DNA from: DAOUJW01 sp034422115 | Lineage (GTDB): Bacteria; Chloroflexota; Dehalococcoidia; Lucifugimonadales; UBA2985 | Assembly: GCA_034422115.1 (NCBI GenBank) | Contig: DAOUJW010000017.1 | Coordinates: forward strand, 124,001-188,000 | DNA: 64,000 bases | Reading direction: 5' to 3' | Shown here: positions 49,781 to 57,438 of the stretch, piece after piece | Numbering within the stretch: the first letter of the stretch is position 1 | Layout of the letters: each line of letters begins with the position of its first letter | The notes under the pieces: generated by a model | The model's input: the letters and a program-made list of their open reading frames with translations, nothing else | Told to the model about the DNA's origin: nothing | The model's database searches: none | Position numbers and translations under genes: made by a program

Positions 49781-50577
49781 TCTCCGGCCGGAGGCTCTCC
49801 AGGCTTCAGAGACGCCCTGATTTCGCGGGTCACCTTGCGCACCTCTTTAGTGCGGGCGGATGCTGTCAGGTCGGTGTGTATGGGCGTAATGGAGACTCGC
49901 CGACGTCGTATAGTCCATACGTCCAGCCCCTTCTCCAGCACCCATCCCGGGCTTTCCCGCGTAATCCAATAGAACTTTCGACGGCCGTTGTCCTCCTCCT
50001 TGACCACGTCCATGTAGGTGCGCTGTCCCAGGTGTGTCAGTGACACGCCCTTGAGCTTCTCCTGTGGCACGTTGGGCACATTTATGTTCAGGAGCAGAGG
50101 GGCCTTGAGGGCCTCCTGGCTTACCGCCTCAGCCAGCTGCCGGATGACGTTTGCGGCCGGCGTGAAGTGCACGTCTCTCAGGGCGGTCACGGAGACGGCA
50201 ATGGCCGGTATGCCCCGGAAAAATCCCTGGAGCGCCGCTCCCACAGTGCCGGAGATGAAGACGTCGTTGCCCATGTTGGCGCCCGGGTTTATGCCGGAGA
50301 CCACCAGGTCGAACTTCTCCTCTCCAACCAGGGACTCCACCCCGAGGATGGTGCTATCCGCGGGCGTCCCCTCGACCGCGTAGGTCTTGACGCCCTCTAT
50401 GAGGGGCATGACCTCCCTGACGTGGACGGGATTGTTCAGGGTGATGGCGGTGCCCACCCCGCTCTGCTCCCGGTCCGGGGCCACGACCACCACGTCTCCA
50501 ACTTCCTTGAGAGCCGCGACAGAGGCCCACAGGCCCGGGGCGTATACGCCGTCGTCATTGGTAGCCAGGATTAGCAA
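49777..50577 (-). CDS. surE: 5'-nucleotidase SurE
   Basis: Metal-dependent nucleoside monophosphatase/exopolyphosphatase. 266 residues starting ILATNDDGVYAPGLWA (metal ligands Asp-Asp), VAPDREQSGVGTAITL, YAVEGTPADS and VVSGINPGANMGNDVFISGTVGAA. TTG 50577 is the likely start, as no ATG or GTG precedes the first strand. Confidence 0.94.
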   Translation of the reverse strand: MLILATNDDGVYAPGLWASVAALKEVGDVVVVAPDREQSGVGTAITLNNPVHVREVMPLIEGVKTYAVEGTPADSTILGVESLVGEEKFDLVVSGINPGANMGNDVFISGTVGAALQGFFRGIPAIAVSVTALRDVHFTPAANVIRQLAEAVSQEALKAPLLLNINVPNVPQEKLKGVSLTHLGQRTYMDVVKEEDNGRRKFYWITRESPGWVLEKGLDVWTIRRRRVSITPIHTDLTASARTKEVRKVTREIRASLKPGEPPAGD

Positions 50578-50676
50578 GAGCGCCTGCCTTGGGAGACCGG
50601 CTGGTCTATTTAAGTGTCGTGAACATCGGTAAGCACGGGCCTCAGTAGCCCGTGGTTCTGCTGGTTGAGTTCTGTA

Positions 50677-50841
50677 CTATTTGTGGTTCTCCAGTGTAGG
50701 CGGCGGCTCATCAAAGGGCTGGCCATTGGCCTCCGCCTCCAGCCTACGCTCGTTCCACTCCTCCCACCTTTTATCTACCTCGGCCCGTCCTTCCGCATAG
50801 CCCGCCTCGTACCGCTTTTTGAGAAACCGATCCGCCAGCAA
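50677..50841 (-). CDS. Small charged helical protein, tandem copy 2
   Basis: 54 residues from TTG 50841 (GGGAG upstream, in the end of copy 1): begins LLADRFLKKRYEAGYAEGRA, contains RWEEWNERRLEAEA and ends FDEPPPTLENHK. It duplicates the neighbouring gene with a short insertion (GYAEGRAEVD). Probably a single alpha helix or coiled coil with a proline tail. No known family. Confidence 0.6.
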   Translation of the reverse strand: MLADRFLKKRYEAGYAEGRAEVDKRWEEWNERRLEAEANGQPFDEPPPTLENHK

Positions 50842-50847
50842 GCTAGC

Positions 50848-51000
50848 CTACTCCCGCTTCTCTAAGGTAGGCGGCGGCTCGTTAAAAGCCTCTCCCCTGG
50901 CCTCTGCTTCCTGCCGGCGCTCGTTCCACTCCTCCCATATCTTTTGCCGCTTGGCCTCTCCCTCAGCATACCGCTTCTTGAGAAAACTGTCCGCCAACAT
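50848..51000 (-). CDS. Small charged helical protein, tandem copy 1
   Basis: 50 residues from ATG 51000 with GGAAGGAG upstream: begins MLADSFLKKRYAEGEAKRQK, contains WEEWNERRQEAEARGEAFNE and ends PPPTLEKRE. It shares LAD.FLKKRY, WEEWNERR.EAEA and the EPPPTLE end with copy 2, six bases downstream. The preserved frame in two diverged copies argues that both are translated. Confidence 0.65.
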   Translation of the reverse strand: MLADSFLKKRYAEGEAKRQKIWEEWNERRQEAEARGEAFNEPPPTLEKRE

Positions 51001-51070
51001 GGCTGCTCCTTCCACTCGCCAACCCATGATACCACAACGGGCTGTGACGCAACGGACATTGGCGGGAGGC

Positions 51071-51916
51071 CTAAAGCCCCTCGTTGCCCAGGACCATGTT
51101 GTCTATGAGGCGCGCCCTGCCAATCCTCACGGCCAGGGACGCGAGCGCGGGAGCCTGCATCGTGTCCAGTTCCTCCAGCGTCTCCGTGTCGGCGATGCTG
51201 ACGTAGTCAATCCGGGCCAGGGGCTCGGCCTGGATGAGCTCGCGCATGGCTGCCCTTATCTGAGACGCCGAGGCCACGCCGTTGGCGAACATCTCCTGGG
51301 CCAGGCACAGCGATCGGTAGAGGACCAGCGCCGCCTCCCGCTCTTGGGGGTTGAGGTAGGCGTTGCGGCTGCTCATGGCAAGGCCGTCGGGTTCCCGGAT
51401 GGTGGGCATCACAACCGGCTCCACGCCCAGGTTCAGGTCGGCGTTTATCCTCCGTATCACCTGGGCCTGCTGCGCGTCCTTCTGCCCGAAGTAGGCCCTG
51501 TCCGGCCTGACGATGGTGAACAGCTTTGTAACCACTGTGGCCACGCCCCGGAAGTGGCCGGGCCTGGACTCCCCCTCAAGGCGGCTGGCGAGACGCTCCA
51601 CATCCACCCAGGTGTCGAAGCCGTTGGGGTACATGTCATCCGGCTGGGGAAGAAACACCAGATCGACGCCGCGCTCCTCCAGCAGCGCCAGGTCGCGGTC
51701 CAGGTCACGGGGATAGGAGCGATAGTCCTCGTTCGGCCCGAACTGGGTGGGATTGACGAAGATGCTCGTCGCTACGGTCGAGTTCTCCTCCCGGGCCCTG
51801 TGCACCAGGGACAGGTGACCCTCGTGCAGAGCGCCCATAGTGGGCACAAGGCCCAGGGGTCTGGCGACCTCACGCTGGGCCGCCGACATCTCCGCCACCG
51901 TGTGGATGAGCCTCAT
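51071..51916 (-). CDS. panC: Pantothenate synthetase
   Basis: ATP-dependent ligation of pantoate and beta-alanine. 281 residues: LVPTMGALHEGHLSLV (HxGH adenylate motif), IFVNPTQFGPNEDYRSYPR, GVATVVTKLFTIVRPD.AYFGQKDAQQ, MSSRNAYL. It starts 4 bases after panB. Confidence 0.96.
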   Translation of the reverse strand: MRLIHTVAEMSAAQREVARPLGLVPTMGALHEGHLSLVHRAREENSTVATSIFVNPTQFGPNEDYRSYPRDLDRDLALLEERGVDLVFLPQPDDMYPNGFDTWVDVERLASRLEGESRPGHFRGVATVVTKLFTIVRPDRAYFGQKDAQQAQVIRRINADLNLGVEPVVMPTIREPDGLAMSSRNAYLNPQEREAALVLYRSLCLAQEMFANGVASASQIRAAMRELIQAEPLARIDYVSIADTETLEELDTMQAPALASLAVRIGRARLIDNMVLGNEGL

Positions 51917-51920
51917 GGGG

Positions 51921-52760
51921 CTAGCGGACTTGGGCCATCAGCTCCGCCAGGACTTCCTCCTTGAGGTGGTAGCTGTGGCTTGGGTCGGGGAAGCTCCGGT
52001 CCTTCACCTCCGCGGCGTACTGCCTCACCGCGCTGGCCACCGTATCGCCCAGGCTGGCGTACCGCTTGGCGTGCTTGGGCACAAAGTCGTTGATGAGGCC
52101 GAGCATGTCGTGGAACACCTGCACCTGGCCGTCACACTCCTTGCCCGCGCCTATGCCAATGGTCGGTATCGAGAGGCGGTCCGTGATGAGCTTGGACAGG
52201 GACTCGGGCACGCACTCCAGGACGATGGCGAAGGCTCCCGCCTGCTCCAGGGCCCGGGCGTCCTCCATCACCCTGACGGCGGTCTTGAGGGTCCTGCCTT
52301 GTACCTTGTAGCCGCCCAGCTGGTTCACCGACTGGGGCGTGAGGCCGATGTGACCCATCACGGGGATGCCTGCGGAAACCAGGCGTTGCACCGTAGAGGC
52401 CATTGCCACTCCGCCCTCCAGCTTCACCGTCTGCGCGCCGGCTTCCTGGAGGAAGCGGGCGGCGTTTCGCAGCGCGTCGGTGGAGCCGGTCTGGTAGGAC
52501 ATGAAGGGCATGTCGCCCACAATCAGGGCTCTGCTGGAGCCGCGCACCACCGTCTTGGTGTGGTGGATCATCTCGTCCATAGTGACCGGGACTGTCGAGT
52601 CGTATCCCAGCATCGTCTGGCCCAGGCTGTCGCCCACCAGGATCATCGGGATGTCGGCGGCGTCCACAATCCGGGCCGAGGTGTAGTCGTAGGCGGTAAT
52701 CATGGGGATTTTCTCTCCCCTCGCCTTCATTGCCTTGATGTCGCTTATGGTTACCCGCAT
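51921..52760 (-). CDS. panB: 3-methyl-2-oxobutanoate hydroxymethyltransferase
   Basis: Makes ketopantoate from alpha-ketoisovalerate and methylene-THF. 279 residues: MITAYDYTSARIVDAADIPMILVGDSLGQTMLGYD, VVGDMPF-like IVGDMPFMSYQ, VKLEGG, MGHIGLTPQSV. GGAGG before ATG 52760. Confidence 0.96.
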   Translation of the reverse strand: MRVTISDIKAMKARGEKIPMITAYDYTSARIVDAADIPMILVGDSLGQTMLGYDSTVPVTMDEMIHHTKTVVRGSSRALIVGDMPFMSYQTGSTDALRNAARFLQEAGAQTVKLEGGVAMASTVQRLVSAGIPVMGHIGLTPQSVNQLGGYKVQGRTLKTAVRVMEDARALEQAGAFAIVLECVPESLSKLITDRLSIPTIGIGAGKECDGQVQVFHDMLGLINDFVPKHAKRYASLGDTVASAVRQYAAEVKDRSFPDPSHSYHLKEEVLAELMAQVR

Positions 52761-52796
52761 GTCAACCTCCTACGCGCCCTTCCGGGTCGCGTGAAT

Positions 52797-53702
52797 TCAA
52801 CCCACGAATAGTCCACTGGCTCCCGCGAGCCGCTCTTCCAAAAGCTGGGTGAGCTCCTGCTCTATTGTACCATCGATTCCTCCCTTTTCCCTAGACAGGG
52901 TTACCGCTCCAAGAGCCGTCCGGCAGTAGATGGGAAGCACGGCTGGCGCCCGGCTTTCCAGGGCGTCCAGGTGCTTTATCACGGTGCTTACGTCGCCCCT
53001 CGACACGGGGCCGGTCAGGGCCGACGGGATGCCGCGAGTCTCGATGCTGTCCACGGTGCTCCTGAGAAGGGGCAGCAACACCTCCTGGCCCTGCTCTCTC
53101 GTGTAGCCCATAGCCCGCCACAGCTCCGACGCCTGGGCCACCAGGGCGACGACTGCGCCGCACGCCAGAAAACCGGACAGGTGGTAAAGCGCCCGGTCCT
53201 GCGGGTCGATCTCCACGGGCCAGCCGCCCAGCGCCCGGGCCATCTCCTTGAGCGCGTCAGCCAGTGGCGGCGGCCCCTCGACGGCGTAGGCGATGCCCGA
53301 CAGGCTGGTTACATCAGCGGCCCCGGCTCCGGGGAAGGTCTGCATTGGGTGGAAGGAGCCGACCAGCGCGCCCTGCTCACGGGCGGCCTCCAGGACTTCC
53401 GTGGTCTCCGCGCCGGAGCAGTGGGCCACCCACGTTCCCGCGCGCCACCGGAGGCTGCGCGCCACCGGCTCTATGGCGGCGTCCGGGGTTGTGATAAAGA
53501 CCAGGTCACAGGCGTCTGCTACAAGCTGGGGGTCGGTACAGGAAGCGCATCCGTCAAGCCGCGAGGCCAGCGTATCGGCGGAGGACGGCGTGCGGCTGGA
53601 GACGGCCGCGATGTCGTAGCCCTGGGCGCGCAGCCCCAAGGCAAGGGCGGTGGCCGCACGGCCCGCGCCGATGAAGCCCAGCTTCAAGTCGCTACTGCTC
53701 AC
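52797..53702 (-). CDS. DUF2520/Rossmann dehydrogenase, candidate ketopantoate reductase
   Basis: 301 residues: NAD(P)-binding LGFIGAGRAATALALGLRAQGYDIAAVSSRTPSSA (the SR at the end of the second strand favours NADP), CDLVFITTPDAAI, then a helical ProC-like DUF2520 domain (SFHPMQTFPGA, DRALYHLSGFLACGAVVAL). GTG 53702 with GGGAGG 7 bases upstream is preferred to TTG 53717. It is directly upstream of panB-panC, and no panE is in the window, so it may supply the missing ketopantoate reduction; that role is inference. Confidence 0.82.
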   Translation of the reverse strand: MSSSDLKLGFIGAGRAATALALGLRAQGYDIAAVSSRTPSSADTLASRLDGCASCTDPQLVADACDLVFITTPDAAIEPVARSLRWRAGTWVAHCSGAETTEVLEAAREQGALVGSFHPMQTFPGAGAADVTSLSGIAYAVEGPPPLADALKEMARALGGWPVEIDPQDRALYHLSGFLACGAVVALVAQASELWRAMGYTREQGQEVLLPLLRSTVDSIETRGIPSALTGPVSRGDVSTVIKHLDALESRAPAVLPIYCRTALGAVTLSREKGGIDGTIEQELTQLLEERLAGASGLFVG

Positions 53703-53886
53703 TGCTTTTCCTCCCAAGAAGGTAGCGAGCCGCCAGCATCGTCACGCCTCCGCCCAGCATTCCCAGGCCCGCCAGAGCCAGGGTAGGGGTGTCCTCGCCA
53801 ACAAAGGAGGCCACGATAAGCCCAATGCCAAGCCCGGAGAAGGTCATTCCCCATGACAGCAGCCTTGGCGCAATGCTATTGAACAT
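53692..53886 (-). CDS. Small two-helix membrane protein
   Basis: 64 residues from ATG 53886 (TTG 53895 is an alternative): two hydrophobic helices (GMTFSGLGIGLIVASFVG and LALAGLGMLGGGVTMLAARYLLG) joined by EDTPT, with a basic end. The end overlaps the start of the DUF2520 gene. No family recognised. Confidence 0.6.
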   Translation of the reverse strand: MFNSIAPRLLSWGMTFSGLGIGLIVASFVGEDTPTLALAGLGMLGGGVTMLAARYLLGRKSSEQ

Positions 53887-53901
53887 CAGTGTCAAGTCCC
53901 T

Positions 53902-54879
53902 TCATTCCAGCTCCGCCAGCTCCCTGGCCGAGGGCACTCCGCCAAGGCCCTCCGCCATGAGCGCGCCTCTCACCAACGCCTGGGCTACGGCCTGTGTGGC
54001 TGCGGAGCAGAGCTGCCTCATGTCCACCTCCGCCTCGCTGCGGCCCGTAGCTACGCAGAACACCACGTCGCCGTCGGACATCGTGTGGCAGGGGCGCACG
54101 GCCAGCGCCATGCCGTCGTGGCCCATCTGCGCCAGCTTGTTGGCCTGCTCCTTGTTCAGAGTGGCGTTTGTGGCAACCACCGCAAGGGTGGTGTTGGTGG
54201 GCGCGGCCTGCGCCTCCAGCTTGCTCTTTGGATTGGCGAGTACGTCCGTTGTGCGGAGAAAGCCCCGGTTGTCCTCGTCCCTTGGGCCTGCGACAACGCG
54301 CCCCGTGTCCGGGTCTACAACGTCGCCGATGGCGTTGACCACCGCCAGCGCTCCCACGGTTATGTCTCCAAGGTCGATGCTGGCGGTGCCGAGGCCACCC
54401 TTGGTGCAATGCTCCCTGCCCAGCACCTTGCCCACCGTCGCGCCTGTGCCAGCGCCTACGCTGCCCTCAGCCGGCGGGCCGTCGGTGGCGTTGAGGCAGG
54501 CCGCGTAGCCGTCGTCCGCGCCGGGGCGCACCTGGTGGGTGACCAGGCCCAGGTCAAAGATGACGGCGGCGGGCACTATGGGCACTACGCCCGCGCCTAT
54601 CTTGAAGCCGAAGTTTCTCTCCTCCAGGTAGCGCATGACGCCGGATGCGGCGTCCAGCCCGTAGGCGCTGCCCCCGGTTAGGAGCACGCCCTGCACCTGC
54701 TGAACCAGGTTGCCGGGGCGCATGAGGTCGGTCTCCCGTGTGCCGGGGGCGGAGCCGCGCACGTCAACGCCGGCAACGGCTCCCTCTGGGCAGAGGACGA
54801 CGGTGCAGCCCGTAGCGGCCGCCCGGTTGGTGAAGTGGCCCACGGTAATGCCGTCCACGTCCGTGATGGCGTTATGCAC
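53902..54879 (-). CDS. P1-family (DmpA-like) peptidase
   Basis: Ntn-fold aminopeptidase of family S58. About 325 residues: HNAITDVDGITVGHFT (family N-terminus), LLTGGSAYGLDAASGVMRYLEE, GSVGAGTGATVGK and KGGLGTAS, where self-cleavage before the Thr would expose the nucleophile. GTG 54879 with GGAG upstream gives the family N-terminus; TTG 54894 would add five residues right after a terminator T-run. First gene of the minus-strand pan operon. Confidence 0.9.
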   Translation of the reverse strand: MHNAITDVDGITVGHFTNRAAATGCTVVLCPEGAVAGVDVRGSAPGTRETDLMRPGNLVQQVQGVLLTGGSAYGLDAASGVMRYLEERNFGFKIGAGVVPIVPAAVIFDLGLVTHQVRPGADDGYAACLNATDGPPAEGSVGAGTGATVGKVLGREHCTKGGLGTASIDLGDITVGALAVVNAIGDVVDPDTGRVVAGPRDEDNRGFLRTTDVLANPKSKLEAQAAPTNTTLAVVATNATLNKEQANKLAQMGHDGMALAVRPCHTMSDGDVVFCVATGRSEAEVDMRQLCSAATQAVAQALVRGALMAEGLGGVPSARELAELE

Positions 54880-54895
54880 GACACCGCTCCACAAT

Positions 54896-55067
54896 AAAAA
54901 AGGCCTTCTCCCTCCTTGGAGAAGGCTTGTCGCGCGTCTCTGTCGTGCTGTCCTGCCGTCGTGGTCTCACGATCCCCGCGGCTCCCTGCTGAATATTCCG
55001 TTTACTCACCGCTCCACACGAAGTCGATGGTTGTTGAATTTTATCTACGGGAAAAGGGGTTTGTCAA
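54896..55067 (-). promoter_or_regulatory. Promoter, structured leader and terminator before the P1 peptidase
   Basis: Minus strand TTGACA (55067-55062), 18 bases, TAAAAT (55043-55038): start near 55031. The ~130-base leader contains a TCGTG/CACGA hairpin (54978-54965) and ends in an intrinsic terminator: arms GCCTTCTCC 54926-54918 and GGAGAAGGC 54911-54903, then six U (54901-54896), only 16 bases before the peptidase start. This is the layout of an attenuator; the ligand class is not identified. Confidence 0.7.
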
Positions 55068-55100
55068 TGTCAGGTTGATTCCTCATGAGCAATTATCTGC

Positions 55101-55270
55101 TTGACGCGCTTCCTTGGCTAGGCTATGGTAGGAATTGTCACAGTCCGAGTCTGATTATACAACAACCTGTACGTGAGTTTATTGCAGGCGTGGCCCCGTG
55201 CCCCCTTGCTTCGGCTCACGTATAGGACTCGGCGACTGTGACAAGAAGCCAACGCCTAGCCGCAAGGGGG
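55101..55270 (+). ncRNA. Candidate structured RNA or long 5' leader
   Basis: TTGACG (55101-55106), 17 bases, TATGGT (55124-55129) predicts a start at about 55136, the first bases of a long stem: TTGTCACAG-CCGAGTC (55135-55151) with GACTCGG-CTGTGACAA (55226-55244), and an inner stem TACGTGAG (55170-55177) with CTCACGTA (55215-55222). CCCCCTTGC...GGC (55201-55214) could instead pair with GCC-GCAAGGGGG (55259-55270), giving two exclusive folds. It reads toward the gene at 55342. Confidence 0.55.
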
Positions 55271-55341
55271 TTTCCTTATGAGTACTCCCCGAATTCACAG
55301 CGGCCAGTACATTGGCCAGTAAATTCAGGAGGCTTAAGTAA

Positions 55342-55845
55342 ATGGCGACAACGAATCAAGGAGACTATGTTCCAGAAGAAGGGACACCGGAATCAGAGAT
55401 AGTGATGGTGGAATATGTCAGAACCTATATCAACATCCACGGCGCTCTGCCCTCTTATCAACAGATGGTAAAGGAGGCGAAGGCAAGAGACGTGGCAATG
55501 GACTTATATGAGGCCATGAGAATCTGGAAGATAGCCGCAGATTCTCTTGGCTATGTCCCTCCTTCCCCCAATGACGAATATCCTAGGTCAGGTACAGGCT
55601 ATGAGCTCCGAAAGATCGGAGGCTGGGGAGTATTCGTTGCGATAGGAATAAGAATAATCCTCATACTTATGTCTCCGGGTATTTCCAGTATGATACTTGG
55701 CGATGTCCTCGTGGGAGTGGCTCTTTGTACCTGGACCCTCGGAGTCTATATGACCCCCACGACTAAACTCCATAGAGTAGTAGCTACGGGAATTACTCTA
55801 TCGTCCATTCTGGGCTTGATATACATTCTAGTGTTCCTGGCATGA
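55342..55845 (+). CDS. Hypothetical membrane protein, low GC
   Basis: 167 residues with AGGAGG before ATG 55342. An acidic, soluble N-terminal half (EIVMVEYVRTYINIHGALPSYQQMVKEAK), then three to four hydrophobic helices (GVFVAIGIRIILILM, ILGDVLVGVALCTWTLGVYM, VVATGITLSSILGLIYILVFLA). GC is well below the surroundings, a sign of acquisition. No family recognised. It lies downstream of the structured leader above. Confidence 0.65.
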   Translation: MATTNQGDYVPEEGTPESEIVMVEYVRTYINIHGALPSYQQMVKEAKARDVAMDLYEAMRIWKIAADSLGYVPPSPNDEYPRSGTGYELRKIGGWGVFVAIGIRIILILMSPGISSMILGDVLVGVALCTWTLGVYMTPTTKLHRVVATGITLSSILGLIYILVFLA

Positions 55846-55949
55846 ATAGGAATTTAGAAGAAATTTGGATAATTCAAACTGAGGCACTACCTAACTCTCA
55901 GTGCCCGGGCTATCGCAAGATAAGTCGTCAGGTTGCCACTCCCGTTCAT

Positions 55950-55968
55950 CCCCGTATCAAGTACGGGG
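55950..55968. repeat. CCCCGTA-loop-TACGGGG repeat, copy 1
   Basis: The 19-base hairpin CCCCGTATCAAGTACGGGG occurs identically at 58749-58767, each time flanked by parts of the GTTCA/GCTCA palindrome family. Confidence 0.7.
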
Positions 55969-56074
55969 CAGGATCTGAGCCTGTCTAAGGGAGTGAACGG
56001 ATGTTGCTACCAATTCTGAGGTGTTTATTTTGGGAGGAAAGACATCCGGGGAGAATCTAAAGATGCGGGTAGCT

Positions 56075-56488
56075 TTACGGGCCAACGTCCTGTGGCGGAA
56101 CGGGCGGGCCGTTGGCCAGCTGCTCAGCCTGGGCGTTGAAGTCGGCGGTCTCGCGGATGAGGCGTTCCGTGCCGGGCATGGGGCAGATTTCGTGGTAGAA
56201 GCAATCGCCGTGGAGTCTGCCCTGCCTGAGATAGTAAATCTGCTCAAGCTCTCTGACCGAAGGGTCGGAGTCGGCTATGACCCCCAGCCGGCGGCTGGCC
56301 TGGGTGGACGTCCCGGGCCTCTGCCCCGTGCGGGCAAGTACAAGGGCTTCCGTGGCGCGAAGGGTGGCGCACCAGGCTTTCTCGGCGGCGTCCCGGAGGT
56401 CTCCTGCGGCAAGTCGCTCAAGGGCGGCGTCGCTCATGGCCCTCGCGTCCGCGAATATGCGGGCGGCTTCTGCTTCAACTGTGGTCAT
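56075..56488 (-). CDS. HEPN-like protein
   Basis: 137 residues, mainly helical: EAARIFADARAMSDAALERLAAGDLRDAAEKAWCATLRATEALVLA is typical of HEPN domains (PaREP1-like), and RQGRLH in the second half matches the R-x4-6-H motif of HEPN ribonucleases. No nucleotidyltransferase partner is adjacent, so it is not a standard HEPN/MNT pair. Toxin activity is possible but unproven. Confidence 0.65.
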   Translation of the reverse strand: MTTVEAEAARIFADARAMSDAALERLAAGDLRDAAEKAWCATLRATEALVLARTGQRPGTSTQASRRLGVIADSDPSVRELEQIYYLRQGRLHGDCFYHEICPMPGTERLIRETADFNAQAEQLANGPPVPPQDVGP

Positions 56489-56676
56489 TCACTTCTCTCT
56501 GTCGGGCACTACGGCGTACCAAGCTCAACTGAGTATAACATACTTGGTAGCCTGCGCACCTGTAGCAACCACGAGGTTTGTACCTAAGGTATGTCCTTTT
56601 GTCGTGCCCGTGAAGACGGGTATCAACATCCCCCGCCCCTGGATTCCGGCTCGGAGGCGGGAATGACGGTTGGCTG

Positions 56677-56773
56677 TTCCCGCTCATGGTGAGCCTCGTC
56701 GAACCAGAGCGGGGAGACAGAAGGTGCAGGATGAATCCGCTCACGCACTTCAACAGGCTCAGTGTGAGCGGGT
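56677..56773. repeat. Pair of dispersed CCGCTCA...TGAGCGG palindromes
   Basis: Units 56677-56714 and 56737-56773, same arrangement as 29083-29175, beside a GGATTCC...GGAATGAC fragment at 56641-56666. Confidence 0.75.
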
Positions 56774-56797
56774 CTAATGGCTGTTAGGCCCACGCGC

Positions 56798-57436
56798 CTA
56801 CCGCAGCTCTGCGGTAAAGAACTCCGCCATCTGGCGGGCCAGCTCGCTCTCCAGGCTGGCCCATGTGTGGTCCGCGCCGGTGATCATACGGCACTCCACC
56901 CCCTGAGACGACACCGCAAGGCTGATCAGCTCGTCCGCCGGCGCCATGCGGTCAAGCTCACCCGCGACCAGCAGCTTTCCGCCCTTGAGCTTGCCCAGCC
57001 GCGCCCGTTTCATGGCCGCCACCGTCGGCGACACCACGGCAAGCGCTGCCTGGCCCCTGTGCTTGTTGAAGAAGTCCAGGGCCACCACCGCGCCAAAGGA
57101 AACGCCGGCCACGCCCACGCTGTTCTTCCTGACGCCAGGCCAATTCCTGAACGCGTCGAAGGCCGACTTGAGGTCGTTCTGCTCGCCTTTGCCTTGGTCG
57201 AATGTGCCCTCGCTGCCCCCGACGCCGCGGAAGTTGAAGCGGAAGGTGGCGATTCCGGCGTCGTCCAGCGACTGGCAGACGGCGTGCATAACGTCGGAAG
57301 TCATGCTGCCGCCAAGCACGGGATGCGCGTGGCATACGACCACGCCCGGGCAGTCGCCACCGGCGCCTTGCGGGATGGTGACTATGCCCTCCAGGGTGAG
57401 CTTGCCGCTCCTGAAGCTGATGCTCTGCTGGCGCAT
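56798..57436 (-). CDS. Alpha/beta hydrolase (dienelactone-hydrolase-like), copy 1
   Basis: 212 residues with the catalytic triad visible: Ser in GVSFGA, Asp in AGELDRMAP, His in GADHTW. HAHPVLGGSMTSDVMHAVCQ and RFNFRGVGGSEGTFDQGKGE match the COG2945-type hydrolases. Substrate unknown. Its ATG lies 3 bases after the stop of a paralogue of equal length. Confidence 0.9.
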   Translation of the reverse strand: MRQQSISFRSGKLTLEGIVTIPQGAGGDCPGVVVCHAHPVLGGSMTSDVMHAVCQSLDDAGIATFRFNFRGVGGSEGTFDQGKGEQNDLKSAFDAFRNWPGVRKNSVGVAGVSFGAVVALDFFNKHRGQAALAVVSPTVAAMKRARLGKLKGGKLLVAGELDRMAPADELISLAVSSQGVECRMITGADHTWASLESELARQMAEFFTAELR

Positions 57437-57438
57437 GG

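Noticed and set aside
50819..51964. 381-codon plus-strand open frame across panC and the small tandem genes
   Set aside because: It is antisense to panC, whose motifs are intact; the two small minus-strand proteins have ribosome sites and mutual similarity.
54920..55031. T-box riboswitch in the P1 peptidase leader
   Set aside because: Some G-rich and GTGAGA segments are reminiscent, but I find no UGGN-containing antiterminator bulge or specifier loop that fits.
55135..55270. SRP RNA, 6S RNA or tmRNA at this locus
   Set aside because: The SRP tetraloop region (GGAAG..GCAGC) and tmRNA tRNA-like ends are absent, and the ~110-nt length is short for 6S.
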